This document shows positions 41,340-53,348 of a stretch of 64,000 nucleotides of DNA, piece by piece. The DNA is from Gammaproteobacteria bacterium (lineage in GTDB: Bacteria > Pseudomonadota > Gammaproteobacteria > Arenicellales > JAJDZL01): the NCBI GenBank assembly GCA_022823625.1, contig JAJEHQ010000003.1, positions 1 to 64,000 of the forward strand, read 5' to 3'. A program made the translations under genes and the position numbers. The notes beneath the pieces were generated by a model, which saw nothing but the letters and a program-made list of their open reading frames with translations, was not told the DNA's origin and ran no database searches. The stretch's first letter is position 1. Each line of letters starts with the position of its first letter.

Positions 41340-42992
41340 TTAAAGCAATATTCGTCTAGAGTCATAAAGTAGATCGCAGACAAATTTCAAGAAACGAGCT
41401 GCTTCTGCACCATCGATCACTCGATGATCATAGGAAAGCGAAAGCGGCAGCATCGTCTTCCAGACAATTCCGCTTTCTCCTGGATAGGGTTGCAATTTGT
41501 GTCGGCTGACTCCCAAAATTGCTACTTCAGGAGGATTGATGATTGGAGTAAAAAAACGCCCGCCAATCCCGCCGAGACTTGAAACCGTAAAGCAGCCACC
41601 TTGAAAATCTGACGGCGATAACTTTCCTTCACGAGCAGCCGCACTCACTTGTTGCAATGATTTTGCGATTTCCACCACACCAAGATTATGGATTTCTTTT
41701 ATTACTGGAACCACTAGGCCATTTGGCGTATCAACAGCAACGCCAATGTTGATGTACTTCTTTAGGATCAGACTTTGTGTATCCGCAGACAGCGATGAAT
41801 TGAAAGTCGGGTAGTGTTGCAATGCACTAACAATTGCTTTACAGATGAAGGAAAGAATGGTGACTCGCGTCCCAGACACCCTCTGTTCGGCATCAATTTC
41901 TTTTCGAAAGAGATCAAGCTCAGTGATGTCAGCCTCATCATGGTTTGTAACATGAGGTATATCGAGCCAGGACCGATGCAGCCGATCACCAGTAATCTTC
42001 TTGATTTTGTTTAATTTGACAGTTTCAAATTCACCAAATTTAGAAAAGTCAACTTCTGGAATTGGTGGTGGGCCAAATGATTGGCTAACTGTTTGTGTTG
42101 GAAGATCTGTCAACGCACCTTTGATGTATTTCACAACATCTTCTTTGAGAATTCGTGCCTTCGGCCCCGTTCCGCGAATTTGCGATAAATCGGCTCCTAA
42201 CTCTCGAGCGAAACGACGGACAGATGGACTGGCATGCGGAGTCTTACCTTTTGATCGCTCAACTGGTGGTGGTAATGAAGGTGGAAGCGATGGTAGGTTT
42301 GTACTGTCTGCCGTTGGGACAGATGGTTCCCAATCCTCTTGTTCAGGCGTGGACTTGTCTATTTCCTTTGATTCAATTGGTTGAGTTGGCGAATCTTGAG
42401 TATCAATCGTAGAATCTGATGCACTTGTTTCGACTGTTATCAGGTAGTCATCTTGTGAAATTTTGTCGCCAATTTTGACGCCCAACTCTGTGACTTTTCC
42501 AGCGACGGGGGAAGGCACTTCCATGGTTGCCTTGTCACTTTCCAATGTCAGAATCGGATCTTCAGAAGCCAGCACATCGCCTACATCAACATGCAATTCA
42601 ATTATTTCAACATCTGAAAAATCGCCAATATCTGGTAAACGCACCTCCAGCGAACTTCTGTTGCTGGATTGGCTATCCGTTTGCTGTGCTGTTGATGAAA
42701 TGGTTTGGTCGCTATCCTGTTCGTTTTCCACAGTATCTTCAACAGAGCTGGATGAAGTTTCGACCGAGATAAGCAAATCGCCTTCAGAGATTTTGTCGCC
42801 AACTGATACCGCTATTTCAGTTACCTTGCCAGCGGTTGGGGAGGGAACCTCCATAGTTGCCTTGTCGCTCTCCAAGGTCAAAATTGGATCTTCAACCTCA
42901 AGAACTGCTCCGACAGAGACGTGCAATTCAATAATTTCTACATCAGAGAAATCACCGATATCAGGAAGCTGTACCTTTTCGATTGGACTCAT
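41340..42992 (-). CDS. aceF: pyruvate dehydrogenase E2, dihydrolipoyl acetyltransferase (two lipoyl domains)
   Basis: Two ESDKATMEVPSP lipoyl motifs, E1/E3-binding domain, LSYDHRVIDGAEAARF. Confidence 0.97.
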   Translation of the reverse strand: MSPIEKVQLPDIGDFSDVEIIELHVSVGAVLEVEDPILTLESDKATMEVPSPTAGKVTEIAVSVGDKISEGDLLISVETSSSSVEDTVENEQDSDQTISSTAQQTDSQSSNRSSLEVRLPDIGDFSDVEIIELHVDVGDVLASEDPILTLESDKATMEVPSPVAGKVTELGVKIGDKISQDDYLITVETSASDSTIDTQDSPTQPIESKEIDKSTPEQEDWEPSVPTADSTNLPSLPPSLPPPVERSKGKTPHASPSVRRFARELGADLSQIRGTGPKARILKEDVVKYIKGALTDLPTQTVSQSFGPPPIPEVDFSKFGEFETVKLNKIKKITGDRLHRSWLDIPHVTNHDEADITELDLFRKEIDAEQRVSGTRVTILSFICKAIVSALQHYPTFNSSLSADTQSLILKKYINIGVAVDTPNGLVVPVIKEIHNLGVVEIAKSLQQVSAAAREGKLSPSDFQGGCFTVSSLGGIGGRFFTPIINPPEVAILGVSRHKLQPYPGESGIVWKTMLPLSLSYDHRVIDGAEAARFLKFVCDLLYDSRRILL

Positions 42993-43120
42993 CTTTATTT
43001 CAGACTATGGAATTGATGCTTGATTAGTTGACAAGTTAACGATGTGTGCTCTACCAATTTACCGGTAGTCAAAACTGAGTAGAGCATAACGAAAATCTGC
43101 CGCCAGTAATCCTTGAGGAC

Positions 43121-45790
43121 CTAGAGTGTTATCGGGTCTGGTTTATTCGGCTCGATCTGAAGATTCTTCAATGCTTGTTCAACCTTCTTAGCGGTTATTT
43201 TCCCATCCTCCTTGAGAGCATTCAATGCGGTTGCCACAACATGGTTTCGATTAACTTCAAAAAATTTACGCAGGTTGACTCGGGTGTCCGAACGACCAAA
43301 ACCATCTGTGCCCAGGACATGGTAACTGCGTGGCACAAACCCGCGAATTTGATCAGCATAAACCTGCATATAGTCGGTCGCGGCGATAATGGGTCCTTCC
43401 GAATCTTCCAAACAGGTTTCCACATAGCTCTTACGACGTTCTTCAACTGGATGCAAGCGGCTCCAGCGATTGGCTGAATGTCCATCTCTGGCTAGTTCAT
43501 TGAAACTTGTTACGCTCCAAACGTCAGCAGCAACCGAGTGGTCTGATTCAAGAATTTCAGCGGCTGCAATCACCTCTCGCAATATTGTGCCACTACCCAT
43601 AAGCTGAACTCGATTCTTGTATTTTTTCTCTGACCGCTTGAACAGATACATTCCCTTGACGATACCTTCTTCAACACCTTCTGGCATCGCAGGATGCTCG
43701 TAGTTTTCGTTCATGCAGGTAATGTAGAAATAAACCGACTCGTCTTCCTGATACATGCGGCGTAAACCGTCGTGAATGATGACTGCAAGTTCATAAACAA
43801 ACGTTGGATCATAGGAAACACAGGTCGGAATGGTCGATGCCAGCACATGACTGTGTCCATCCTGATGCTGCAAACCCTCTCCAGCCAGTGTAGTTCGACC
43901 CGCTGTTCCGCCAATCAAAAATCCACGTGCGTGGCTGTCAGCAGCTGCCCATGCCAGATCTCCAACCCGTTGAAATCCAAACATTGAATAAAAAATGTAA
44001 AACGGAATCATTCGAATGCCGTGGTTGCTTCCAGAAGTACCTGCAGCAATCCACGAACAAATTGCGCCTGCTTCATTGATGCCTTCCTGCAAAACCTGTC
44101 CTTCTTTAGATTCCCGATAGAACATCAACTGATCTGAATCTTCAGGCTCGTAAAGTTGTCCGAAGGGTGAGTAAATTCCCAACTGTCGGAACATCCCTTC
44201 CATACCAAAAGTTCTAGATTCATCTGGAACGATTGGTACGATGTTGCGCCCAATCTCCTTGTCTCGAATAATGCTTGTCAAAATTCTGACAAAACCCATC
44301 GTTGTCGATATTTCACGACCACCTGTACCTTTGAGTTGATTCGAAAAAATCTCAAGGTCCGGAATTTTGAGAGAACCAGGAATGGGGCGGCGCACCGGTA
44401 ATGAACCACCAAGTTTTTTTCGCTGATTCAGCATGTACTGAATTTCAGGGCTATCTTCCGGTGGTCGATAGAAAGGTGCGGAAGCAACTTCTTCATCGGT
44501 GAGCGGAATTCGGAATCGATCCCTGAACGAAACCAGTGCGTCTTCACCCAGCTTTTTCTGCTGGTGGGTAATATTTTGACCTTCACCAGCTTCGCCCATA
44601 CCATAGCCTTTGACTGTCTTCGCCAATATTACGGTTGGCTGGCCTTCGTGTTTCGTTGCTGCTGCATATGCTGCGTAAACCTTATGCGGATCATGGCCAC
44701 CTCGATTGAGACGCCAAATGTCCTCATCGGTCATGTTTGATACCATTTCGCGAAGTTCTTCATACTTGCCAAAGAAGTGCTCGCGGGTGTAAGCCCCACC
44801 TTTCGCTTTAAATGCCTGGTATTCGCCGTCTACGGCTTCTTCCATTCGCCTCTTTAGTAGCCCCTTGGTATCCCGCATGAGTAGGGGATCCCAGTATGAG
44901 CCCCAGATCAACTTGATCACGTTCCAGCCGGAACCTCTGAAGTCCCCTTCGAGTTCCTGGATAATTTTGGCATTACCACGAACCGGCCCATCCAGACGCT
45001 GCAAGTTGCAATTGACGACAAATATCAAGTTGTCTAACTGCTCCCGACCAGCGAGCGACAAGGCTCCCATGGATTCGGGTTCGTCCATTTCACCATCGCC
45101 CACGAATACCCATACCTTACGATTGGAGGTGTCGCAGAATCCACGATTGTGCAGGTATTTCATGAATCGGGCCTGGTAGATCGCCATAATTGGCCCTAGA
45201 CCCATGGATACAGTTGGAAACTGCCAAAAGTCAGGTTTTAGTCGCGGATGTGGGTAAGATGGCCAGCCTTTACCATCAGCTTCGCGTCTGAAGTTGTCGA
45301 GGTCATCTTCACTAAGGCGTCCCTCAAGAAACGCACGGGCATAGATTCCAGGAGCTGAATGCCCCTGAATAAATACGAGGTCACCACCATGATTCTCACT
45401 TGGTGCGTGCCAAAAATGGTTAAAGCCGACATCGTACAGGGTAGCGGAAGATGCGAAACTGGCGATGTGTCCTCCGAGCTCAGTCGATACTCGATTGGCC
45501 CGGACGACTATGGCCAAAGCGTTCCACCGAATCAGCGAACGAATTCGCCATTCAAGTGAATGGTCGCCATCACTTCTCTCTTCCTGCGTCAGCCCTATGG
45601 TGTTGAGGTAAGCAGTTGTTGGTCGATGAGGAATATGAACACCAGAGCGTCTGGCACTTTCAATAAGCTGTTCAATGAGAAAGTGAGCCCTTTCATGGCC
45701 TTCGCGTTCAATGACGCTAGACAGAGCTTCTAACCACTCTTCAGTTTCGATCGGATCGATGTCAGCAAAAGGTAATGTTTCAGCCATCAA
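43121..45790 (-). CDS. aceE: pyruvate dehydrogenase E1 (homodimeric type)
   Basis: WVFVGDGEMDEPESMGALSLAGREQLDNLIFVVNCNLQRLDGPVRGNAKIIQELE. Confidence 0.98.
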   Translation of the reverse strand: MMAETLPFADIDPIETEEWLEALSSVIEREGHERAHFLIEQLIESARRSGVHIPHRPTTAYLNTIGLTQEERSDGDHSLEWRIRSLIRWNALAIVVRANRVSTELGGHIASFASSATLYDVGFNHFWHAPSENHGGDLVFIQGHSAPGIYARAFLEGRLSEDDLDNFRREADGKGWPSYPHPRLKPDFWQFPTVSMGLGPIMAIYQARFMKYLHNRGFCDTSNRKVWVFVGDGEMDEPESMGALSLAGREQLDNLIFVVNCNLQRLDGPVRGNAKIIQELEGDFRGSGWNVIKLIWGSYWDPLLMRDTKGLLKRRMEEAVDGEYQAFKAKGGAYTREHFFGKYEELREMVSNMTDEDIWRLNRGGHDPHKVYAAYAAATKHEGQPTVILAKTVKGYGMGEAGEGQNITHQQKKLGEDALVSFRDRFRIPLTDEEVASAPFYRPPEDSPEIQYMLNQRKKLGGSLPVRRPIPGSLKIPDLEIFSNQLKGTGGREISTTMGFVRILTSIIRDKEIGRNIVPIVPDESRTFGMEGMFRQLGIYSPFGQLYEPEDSDQLMFYRESKEGQVLQEGINEAGAICSWIAAGTSGSNHGIRMIPFYIFYSMFGFQRVGDLAWAAADSHARGFLIGGTAGRTTLAGEGLQHQDGHSHVLASTIPTCVSYDPTFVYELAVIIHDGLRRMYQEDESVYFYITCMNENYEHPAMPEGVEEGIVKGMYLFKRSEKKYKNRVQLMGSGTILREVIAAAEILESDHSVAADVWSVTSFNELARDGHSANRWSRLHPVEERRKSYVETCLEDSEGPIIAATDYMQVYADQIRGFVPRSYHVLGTDGFGRSDTRVNLRKFFEVNRNHVVATALNALKEDGKITAKKVEQALKNLQIEPNKPDPITL

Positions 45791-45900
45791 TTACTCGTAA
45801 TTTGAGATAGTCAACTACACAAATTTATACATTAATCGCGAGCCCTTCAATTCTCAAATTGGTGAGCAAAAAGGTCCTGATTTAACGAGGTGGTTTAAGT

Positions 45901-48777
45901 CTATTTGATTTCGAGAATTGATTCTTTCATGCCTGACTTTTCCAGAACTTCAGCCAGACACCTGCCAGTATGTGAATCTTGATTTTGAATAACGGATTCT
46001 GGTGAACCGGCCACTACAATCTGGCCACCATCTGCTCCACCTTCAGGCCCTAGATCAATGATCCAGTCGGCCGACTTAATGACTTCCAGGTTGTGCTCAA
46101 TAACGATAACGGTATTACCGCGGTCACGAAGTTCCAACAGTACCGATAGCAGTTGTTTGATGTCTTCGAAATGCAATCCTGTAGTAGGTTCATCAAGGAG
46201 GTAAAGTGAATTACCCGTGTCTTTCTTTGATAGTTCTAGTGACAGTTTGACGCGCTGCGCTTCTCCACCTGAAAGGGTGGTGGCGCTTTGACCGAGTCTG
46301 ATGTACTCAAGTCCGACATCACTCAGCGTCTTCAATCTACGGGCAACAGGTGTGATGGCGCTGAACAGTTCCAACGCGTCGCTGACAGAGAGCTCCAGCA
46401 CCTCGGCAATATTGAGCCCTTTGTAGGTGATTTCCAAAGTCTCCCTGTTGAATCGTGAACCGTTGCAAACCTTACATCGCACAAACATATCCGGTAGAAA
46501 ATGCATTTCGACCCGTACTAAACCATCACCTTTGCATGATTCGCACCGACCACCTGGAACATTGAATGAAAAGCGACCGGGACCATAGCCGCGTGCACGA
46601 GCTTCCACAGTTCTGGCAAAAAGGTTTCGAATGGTCCCAAAAAGACCAGTGTAGGTTGCTGGATTAGACCGAGGCGTGCGCCCAATTGGTTGTTGATCAA
46701 TACGAATGATTTTGTCGATCAATTCGAGTCCAAGAATTCGATCATATGCTGCAGCCGTCAGCTTGGTTCGATTCAATCTAGAGGCGACAGCAGGATAAAT
46801 TGTTTCGTTGATCAAAGTGGATTTTCCGGACCCCGAGACGCCGGTAACACAACAGAAAAGCCCGAGAGGAAGATCAACGTTCAACCGCTTCAGATTGTTG
46901 CCCCGAGCACCTTCTATTCGAAGTACTCGATTTGAGTCGAATGGAGTTCTCAACAGTGGAATTGAAATCTGATTTTTGCCGCTAAGGTACGCACCTGTCA
47001 ACGAACCTGGAGCATTTACAATTTCATGTGGCGTACCTGTAGCCATCACGTGGCCACCCTGTGCACCCGCTCTTGGACCAAGGTCCACAATGTAATCAGC
47101 GCTGCGAATAGTATTTTCGTCGTGTTCGACAACGACCAGAGTATTACCCAAATCACGTAATCTGTGAAGGGTATCCAAAAGTCGCTGATTATCCCGGTTA
47201 TGTAGCCCAATTGATGGTTCATCAAGTACATAAGTTACCCCAACCAGTCCTGATCCGACTTGCGATGCAAGACGAATACGTTGCAGTTCACCGCCTGAAA
47301 GTGAATTGGTTGCGCGGTCAAGTGTTACATAGGTAAGCCCAACGCTGGATAGAAACTGTAGTCTGGTCTTAATATCTCTAATGATTCGCTCTGCAACTGT
47401 CTTTTTATGATCGTCATACCGAATCGTTTGAAACCAGCTTAGTGCTTTGCTCACATTCATGCTCGTGATGAAGTGAATGGGCTTGTCATCGACGAACACA
47501 TTCCTTGCACCAATTGACAAACGGCTGCCGCCACATTCTGAACAAGGTTTAGTTTCGAGATACTTGGACAATTCTTCGCGTACGGCATCCGAACTGGATT
47601 CCCGCAGTCGTCGTTCAAAATTCGGAATGACACCTTCAAAAGGACGCACACTTCGGTAGGTTTTGCCGTTTTCGCTAAGGTATCGCATCGAAATTTTCTG
47701 ATTCCCAGTCCCGAATAGTACGATTTTCTGTATTTCTTTTGGCAGTGACTCAAATGCTTGATCTAGATCGAATTTATAGTGTTTGGCTACCGATTCCAAC
47801 ATGCTGTAGTAATAACGATGACGCACATTCCACTCCGCTAGCGCACCCATGGAAATGCTCAAATTAGGATCCAGAACAATACGTTCCGAATCAAAACGGG
47901 ATGTGTAGCCAAGTCCACTGCAGCTAGAACACGCTCCTCGAGGATTATTGAATGAAAAGATTCGAGGTTCTAATTCGTCAAGCACGTAGCCACAATATGG
48001 ACACCCAAACCGGGTGCTGAATACCTCTCCTTTGTGCTCTATTGAACCTTCGTTATCAACCTTGCAGCAGATTAGCAATCCATCAGACAGTTGTGTAGCA
48101 TTTTCCACGGAATCAGCCAACCGTTGACGGGTTTGCGGCTTGACAACTATTCGATCAACAATGACATCAACTGAATGTGTGGTGTTCTTGTCCAGTTTCG
48201 GAACATTCTCAATTTCATAGGTCTCTCCATCAACTCTTACTCGGACGTAGCCAATTTTTCTAAGATCAGAAATAGTTTGATCGTGTGTGCCTTTTTTGCT
48301 GCGGATTAGTGGAGAGATGAGTGCGACTCGCGTACCTTCCGGTAAACTCAAAATTTGGTCGACAATTTCAGAAATTGGTTTTGCAGCGAGTACGGAATTA
48401 TGAGTAGGACAGCGCGGTTCACCCACTCTGGCGTAAAGCAGTCTTAGGTAGTCATAGATTTCTGTTACAGTCCCGACAGTTGAGCGTGGGCTGAATCGAG
48501 TGGCTTGCTGGTGAATACTGATTGCAGGTGAAAGCCCCTCAATAGAGTCAACATCAGGCTTGTCCATCAATGACAGAAACTGTCGAGCGTAGGAGGACAG
48601 GGATTCGACATAGCGGCGCTGTCCTTCAGCATAAATTGTGTCGTATGCGAGTGACGATTTACCCGAACCAGAAAGACCAGTAACGACATTCAGGCAATTG
48701 CGCGGCAACTCAACGAAGATGTTTTTAAGGTTGTGCGTTCGAGCGCCTCTGACAATTATTTTGTCGTTATTCTTCAT
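45901..48777 (-). CDS. uvrA: excinuclease ABC subunit A
   Basis: [59 protein letters not shown]. Confidence 0.98.
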   Translation of the reverse strand: MKNNDKIIVRGARTHNLKNIFVELPRNCLNVVTGLSGSGKSSLAYDTIYAEGQRRYVESLSSYARQFLSLMDKPDVDSIEGLSPAISIHQQATRFSPRSTVGTVTEIYDYLRLLYARVGEPRCPTHNSVLAAKPISEIVDQILSLPEGTRVALISPLIRSKKGTHDQTISDLRKIGYVRVRVDGETYEIENVPKLDKNTTHSVDVIVDRIVVKPQTRQRLADSVENATQLSDGLLICCKVDNEGSIEHKGEVFSTRFGCPYCGYVLDELEPRIFSFNNPRGACSSCSGLGYTSRFDSERIVLDPNLSISMGALAEWNVRHRYYYSMLESVAKHYKFDLDQAFESLPKEIQKIVLFGTGNQKISMRYLSENGKTYRSVRPFEGVIPNFERRLRESSSDAVREELSKYLETKPCSECGGSRLSIGARNVFVDDKPIHFITSMNVSKALSWFQTIRYDDHKKTVAERIIRDIKTRLQFLSSVGLTYVTLDRATNSLSGGELQRIRLASQVGSGLVGVTYVLDEPSIGLHNRDNQRLLDTLHRLRDLGNTLVVVEHDENTIRSADYIVDLGPRAGAQGGHVMATGTPHEIVNAPGSLTGAYLSGKNQISIPLLRTPFDSNRVLRIEGARGNNLKRLNVDLPLGLFCCVTGVSGSGKSTLINETIYPAVASRLNRTKLTAAAYDRILGLELIDKIIRIDQQPIGRTPRSNPATYTGLFGTIRNLFARTVEARARGYGPGRFSFNVPGGRCESCKGDGLVRVEMHFLPDMFVRCKVCNGSRFNRETLEITYKGLNIAEVLELSVSDALELFSAITPVARRLKTLSDVGLEYIRLGQSATTLSGGEAQRVKLSLELSKKDTGNSLYLLDEPTTGLHFEDIKQLLSVLLELRDRGNTVIVIEHNLEVIKSADWIIDLGPEGGADGGQIVVAGSPESVIQNQDSHTGRCLAEVLEKSGMKESILEIK

Positions 48778-48966
48778 ACTAAATTCAGTATTCGCAAAAT
48801 CTTAATATGTTACTCTTCCTCAATCAGATTAGCAAACAGATTAAAATGCCACTTCCTGTTTGATCCCGGTGAAACAATGTCCTGCATGAAGATAGGCAGA
48901 CCCGGGATTTTTATTGTTGCATTATTTCCTGCGTACTGTTATCTTCCGTCTCCAATTTGATTTCGA

Positions 48967-50160
48967 TTGATTTCTGTGTCTGAAAATCGTTTGACAAAAT
49001 TCGAAAGAAATACAATCGCAACGCTTTCAAGCGTTCTGGCCATGCGCTTGATTGGGCTGTTTATGATCTTGCCCGTCCTTGCCCTATACACCAATGAATT
49101 TACGCACGGAACGCCTTACCTGATTGGAATTGCGCTTGGAATATACGGCTTGACCCAGGCGATTTTTCAAGTGCCATTTGGTACCGCTTCAGATCGGTGG
49201 GGAAGGCGGCCACTGATTGTTTTGGGTTTGATCATATTCGCCATCGGCAGTATTGTGGCAGCACTGTCTACTTCAATTTTTGGAATCATTCTGGGTCGTG
49301 CACTACAAGGTGCAGGAACTATCTCAGCAGTTGTTCTGGCGATGGTCGGAGATGTAGTTCGGGAGCCCCAAAGGCCAAAGTCTATGGCGTTTGTGGGGGT
49401 GTCCATTGGAACAGCGTTTACGTTGTCTCTGATGCTTGGTCCTTTACTTGACTCATGGGTCGGAATACAGGGATTATTCTGGATCGCTGCTGCATTGGCA
49501 GCAGTCGGTGTGTTAATGGTGTTGACCCTGTTACCGAGCAAAGATAAGGCAGATTCAATTCAGACGGAACAGCATACAGAAACAAAGACAGGGCTGTTTG
49601 ACCGAGAATTAGTTACACTCTATGTAGGGACGATGGCCATTCACGTGGTAATGACAGCGCTGTTTCTGGCATTCCCAATAAAGTTCATTGAGGTCTCCGG
49701 TTTCGCACGCGATGAAATCTGGAAAGTATTTGTGCCAGTTTTGGTAGCCTCTGTGCTTGTAATGGTTCCCTTGATTCGTTACAGTTCAAAAAAGAAACAA
49801 TCAGGTCAGGTGATAATGCTAGGTGGACTGATCTTGCTAGTTGCACAAGGTGTCCTGCATTTGGGTTCGCTTGACGGAACTGTGGTGATGCTGGTTATGG
49901 GACTGTGGCTGTTTTTTGTCGGTTTTAATACATTGGAGGCGCTACTTCCATCGACTACGGTAACAAAAGCACCGGAAAAAATGCGCGGTACGGTTATGGG
50001 TGTTTTTAATGCCTGTACGTTTATTGGCACTTTTCTAGGTGGTGTTTTTGGTGGCCTTGTTTACACAAGACATGAATCTGCAGGTGTATTTCTGTTTGCA
50101 GCATTGGTTATACTGATATGGCTTGCCTTCAAGCTAATTATCAGCCGAAAGTTGGCTTGA
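48967..50160 (+). CDS. MFS transporter
   Basis: 12-TM; GTASDRWGRRPLIVLGLIIFAIGS; uvrA-MFS-ssb context. Confidence 0.92.
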   Translation: MISVSENRLTKFERNTIATLSSVLAMRLIGLFMILPVLALYTNEFTHGTPYLIGIALGIYGLTQAIFQVPFGTASDRWGRRPLIVLGLIIFAIGSIVAALSTSIFGIILGRALQGAGTISAVVLAMVGDVVREPQRPKSMAFVGVSIGTAFTLSLMLGPLLDSWVGIQGLFWIAAALAAVGVLMVLTLLPSKDKADSIQTEQHTETKTGLFDRELVTLYVGTMAIHVVMTALFLAFPIKFIEVSGFARDEIWKVFVPVLVASVLVMVPLIRYSSKKKQSGQVIMLGGLILLVAQGVLHLGSLDGTVVMLVMGLWLFFVGFNTLEALLPSTTVTKAPEKMRGTVMGVFNACTFIGTFLGGVFGGLVYTRHESAGVFLFAALVILIWLAFKLIISRKLA

Positions 50161-50219
50161 ATTTTGGCATCCAATAACAAAAAACATAAATCATTTGAAA
50201 CTGAGGTTTAAGAGAAAAT

Positions 50220-50681
50220 ATGGCTGGCCCTGGATTAAATAAAGTCACCCTGATAGGGAACTTGGGGGCAGATCCTGAACGACGTATGACCCAAAACGGT
50301 CGAGTTATCGCAAACTTAAGAATTGCGACCACTGAATCCTGGATGGACAGAGAAACTCGGGAACGCAGAAACCGTACGGAATGGCACCGTGTTGTATTTT
50401 TCGGACCTGTCGCAGAAACAATTCTGAAGTACACACGAAAAGGAAGCAAACTCTATGTGGAAGGCCAATTGCAAACGCGAAAATGGCAGGATCAGAGTGG
50501 TCAGGATCGATATACAACCGAAATTATTGGTCGGGAATTTGTATTTCTTGACCGGGTGGAAGACGGCGCTCCACGCACCGAGTCTGACCCATTTTCGTCG
50601 AGTGAATCAAGTGGGTCTGGAACCGGATCTGGGACGAAAGAACCAATGGATGATGACTTCGATTCCGATATTCCCTGGTGA
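50220..50681 (+). CDS. ssb: single-stranded DNA-binding protein
   Basis: [36 protein letters not shown]; acidic tail [11 protein letters not shown]. Confidence 0.97.
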   Translation: MAGPGLNKVTLIGNLGADPERRMTQNGRVIANLRIATTESWMDRETRERRNRTEWHRVVFFGPVAETILKYTRKGSKLYVEGQLQTRKWQDQSGQDRYTTEIIGREFVFLDRVEDGAPRTESDPFSSSESSGSGTGSGTKEPMDDDFDSDIPW

Positions 50682-50718
50682 TTTGGAAGATCGTTTCTGC
50701 CTAGATACAAGTCGTATC

Positions 50719-51186
50719 TTATTCTGACTCCAAAGAGTCGCGAGCTCTTAGTTTGGCGGCGATGTATTCAGACTGGGGAATGTGCAATAGCCCCTTGATC
50801 TTGCGCATCAGGTGGTGTTCATTTGGGTTGATGTGCTGATCAGTCAGAACAACTTTCCACATTGCCTCAATTAAGTTAACCTTCGCCTTGAAATCCCAAT
50901 TATTGTTGATGATTGAAGTCAATTCATGCAGGCAGGTGGCCTGGTCTAATTCCTGTTGAGCTGATTCCAGCGTTTGTTTGATATGAGATGCATCAATATT
51001 CAGTACATTGACCAGCGTCTGTTCAATTTGAGCCAGTTCAGATTCATCGAAATGATCATCTGCACGGGCAGTTTCGATAAGCAGTGCAGTCGCAGCCGAT
51101 GATGGACTCCAAGTCCGGTCGCGTTTCATATCTGAGTCTTCAACCAGAAGCATCGACGATAAGTTTTGTCTAAGTTTCGACAGCAC
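50719..51186 (-). CDS. TerB-family protein
   Basis: SAATALLIETARADDHFDESELAQIEQTLVNVL..LIEAMWKVVLTDQHINPNEHHLMRKIKGLL. Confidence 0.85.
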   Translation of the reverse strand: MLSKLRQNLSSMLLVEDSDMKRDRTWSPSSAATALLIETARADDHFDESELAQIEQTLVNVLNIDASHIKQTLESAQQELDQATCLHELTSIINNNWDFKAKVNLIEAMWKVVLTDQHINPNEHHLMRKIKGLLHIPQSEYIAAKLRARDSLESE

Positions 51187-51294
51187 GGCAAATCAATAAG
51201 CAGGCTATTTCAAATAAAATACATAACCAATTTTACCTGACCAGCAGCATCGTTGAAATGAACACTAGCAAACGGCAACAGCAGTAGGATTCAA

Positions 51295-52236
51295 GTGGCA
51301 CCAAAACTAAGAGTTGGTATCGCTGGAGTCGGTTTCATTGGTAAATTGCACGCCGAACATTTTGCAGCGAATGAACATGTGGAATTGGTTGGGATTGCCG
51401 ATGTTGACTTGGAACGGAGTCGATTTATTGCTGATTTGCTAGGATGTTATAGCTACACTGAACCCGCAGAACTTCTTGGCAAGATTGATGCTGTGAGTAT
51501 CGCTGTCCCTACGGTTATGCATCGTGAAGTCGCAGAAATATTTCTTAGGGAAGGGGTGCACATGCTGATGGAAAAGCCGCTTGCAGCGTCTGTTGCTGAT
51601 GCCGAAGCGCTTGTTGAATTGGCACACCAGAATTCCGCCAAATTGTTGGTTGGGCATCAGGAGCGATTTAATTCAGCGATTATGGAAATCGCACACCGAA
51701 TTGATCGGCCGGCATTTATCGAAGCCAACCGACACGGAAAATTCGCAGGACGAGGTGGCGATGTCGATGTCATTACAGATTTGATGATTCACGACATCGA
51801 TCTGGTTTTGGCGATGATCAATGCACCCGTCAAGTCTGTTTCCGCACTCGGATCATCAGTCATTACATCGCATGTAGACATCGCAAATGCCCGAATTGAG
51901 TTTGAGAATGATGTCGTCGCGAATGTAACGGCCTCAAGAGTCGCAAATGACAGGCTGCGAAACTTCAAGATCTATATGAGACAGCAGTTGCTGGAATTGG
52001 ATTTGCTTGACCAGTCGATTTTACTGACCAATCGATCCTATGATCAGAAGGATCGATATTCACACAATACATCAACACAGCAGATTGATACCATCCCTAC
52101 CTTAACACTCAAAAACGAGATTGATCATTTCGTGGAAATCCTACGAAATGGTGGTGAGCCCTTTGTGTCGGGTGAAGACGCAGTATTGGCACTACGTGTA
52201 GCACAAATGGTTCGCGAGCAAATTGGCCAGCATTAA
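51295..52236 (+). CDS. Gfo/Idh/MocA family oxidoreductase
   Basis: RVGIAGVGFIGKLHAEHFAANEHVELVGIADVD; MEKPLAASVADAEALVELA. Confidence 0.93.
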   Translation: MAPKLRVGIAGVGFIGKLHAEHFAANEHVELVGIADVDLERSRFIADLLGCYSYTEPAELLGKIDAVSIAVPTVMHREVAEIFLREGVHMLMEKPLAASVADAEALVELAHQNSAKLLVGHQERFNSAIMEIAHRIDRPAFIEANRHGKFAGRGGDVDVITDLMIHDIDLVLAMINAPVKSVSALGSSVITSHVDIANARIEFENDVVANVTASRVANDRLRNFKIYMRQQLLELDLLDQSILLTNRSYDQKDRYSHNTSTQQIDTIPTLTLKNEIDHFVEILRNGGEPFVSGEDAVLALRVAQMVREQIGQH

Positions 52237-53348
52237 TGCCCAATTCAACAAATATTCCCTACTTTGATCTGACTCACCAGTTTGCGAACTATCGGACCGC
52301 TTGGTTGGAAGAAATTGAGCGTCTCGGACAAACCGGCAACTTCATTCTCGGATCAGCAGTCAATAAGCTTGAATCTGAACTTGCAGAGTATCTGGGTGTA
52401 AATCATGTTGTAACTGTCGCAAATGGCACGGATGCCATCGTCATTGCCTTGCGAGCGTTTGGAGTCGGTTCCGGCGATACTGTAATTGTGCCGAACTTTA
52501 CATTTTATGCATCAGTCGAAGCCATATCTCTGGTTGGAGCCAAACCTCGACTTGTTGACATCTGTCAGGATGACTTTAATATTGATCCGAAAAAAATTCG
52601 CGAAGCAGTTGATGATCGCGTGAAGGCCATCCTGCCTGTCCATCTATTCGGCCTTCCAGCGAACATGAAGGAAATCAATTCCATTGGTGAGGAGTACGGT
52701 ATTCCTGTAATTGAAGATGTTGCCCAGGCCTTTGGTAGTGTCTATCGTGATGCGTTTGGTGGAAATATAGGGGACTTCGGATGTTTCAGCTTTTACCCGA
52801 CAAAGGTGTTGGGTGCCTATGGCGATGGCGGGATGATCACCACAAACTGTGAGGAGTATGCTGAGAAGGTGAGACTGTTAAGGAACCACGGAATCACTGA
52901 ACCGAACCAGCACGAATTAATCGGCTGTACAAGTCGGTTAGATGCGGTTCAGGCAGTGCTATTGAGTCTCAAACTCAAGTCAGTTTCTCAGGTGATCAAG
53001 CGAAGACGCGAACTGGCAGATCGATACCGCCAATTATTGCAAGATTATCCCGTTGAAATACCGAAAGATTTACCTGACAGAAAGCACGTCTTCAACATCT
53101 TTACCATCAGATCACCTGAACGAAACAAGATTGCTGATTCGCTGCAGTCACACAAAATCGGTTACCAGATTTACTATCCAATGCCCATCCACAATCAAAT
53201 TCCATATCAGGGACTAGGATATTCGGACGAAGAGTTTCCAAAAACGATGCAAGCCTGCAGGGACGTGCTTTCTTTACCACTTTACCCTGAAATGCCAGAC
53301 CAGCATGTTGATCGAATTTGCGAAGTTGTTTGCGCAACGCTCGATTAA
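52236..53348 (+). CDS. DegT/DnrJ/EryC1/StrS sugar aminotransferase
   Basis: VVTVANGTDAIVIALRAFGVGSGDTVIVPNFTFYAS; GCFSFYPTKVLGAYGDGGMI. Confidence 0.95.
   Translation: MPNSTNIPYFDLTHQFANYRTAWLEEIERLGQTGNFILGSAVNKLESELAEYLGVNHVVTVANGTDAIVIALRAFGVGSGDTVIVPNFTFYASVEAISLVGAKPRLVDICQDDFNIDPKKIREAVDDRVKAILPVHLFGLPANMKEINSIGEEYGIPVIEDVAQAFGSVYRDAFGGNIGDFGCFSFYPTKVLGAYGDGGMITTNCEEYAEKVRLLRNHGITEPNQHELIGCTSRLDAVQAVLLSLKLKSVSQVIKRRRELADRYRQLLQDYPVEIPKDLPDRKHVFNIFTIRSPERNKIADSLQSHKIGYQIYYPMPIHNQIPYQGLGYSDEEFPKTMQACRDVLSLPLYPEMPDQHVDRICEVVCATLD

Noticed and set aside
41340-45790. Large + strand ORFs antisense to aceF/aceE (e.g. 42463-43023, 44865-45179)
   Set aside because: Antisense shadows of highly conserved PDH genes
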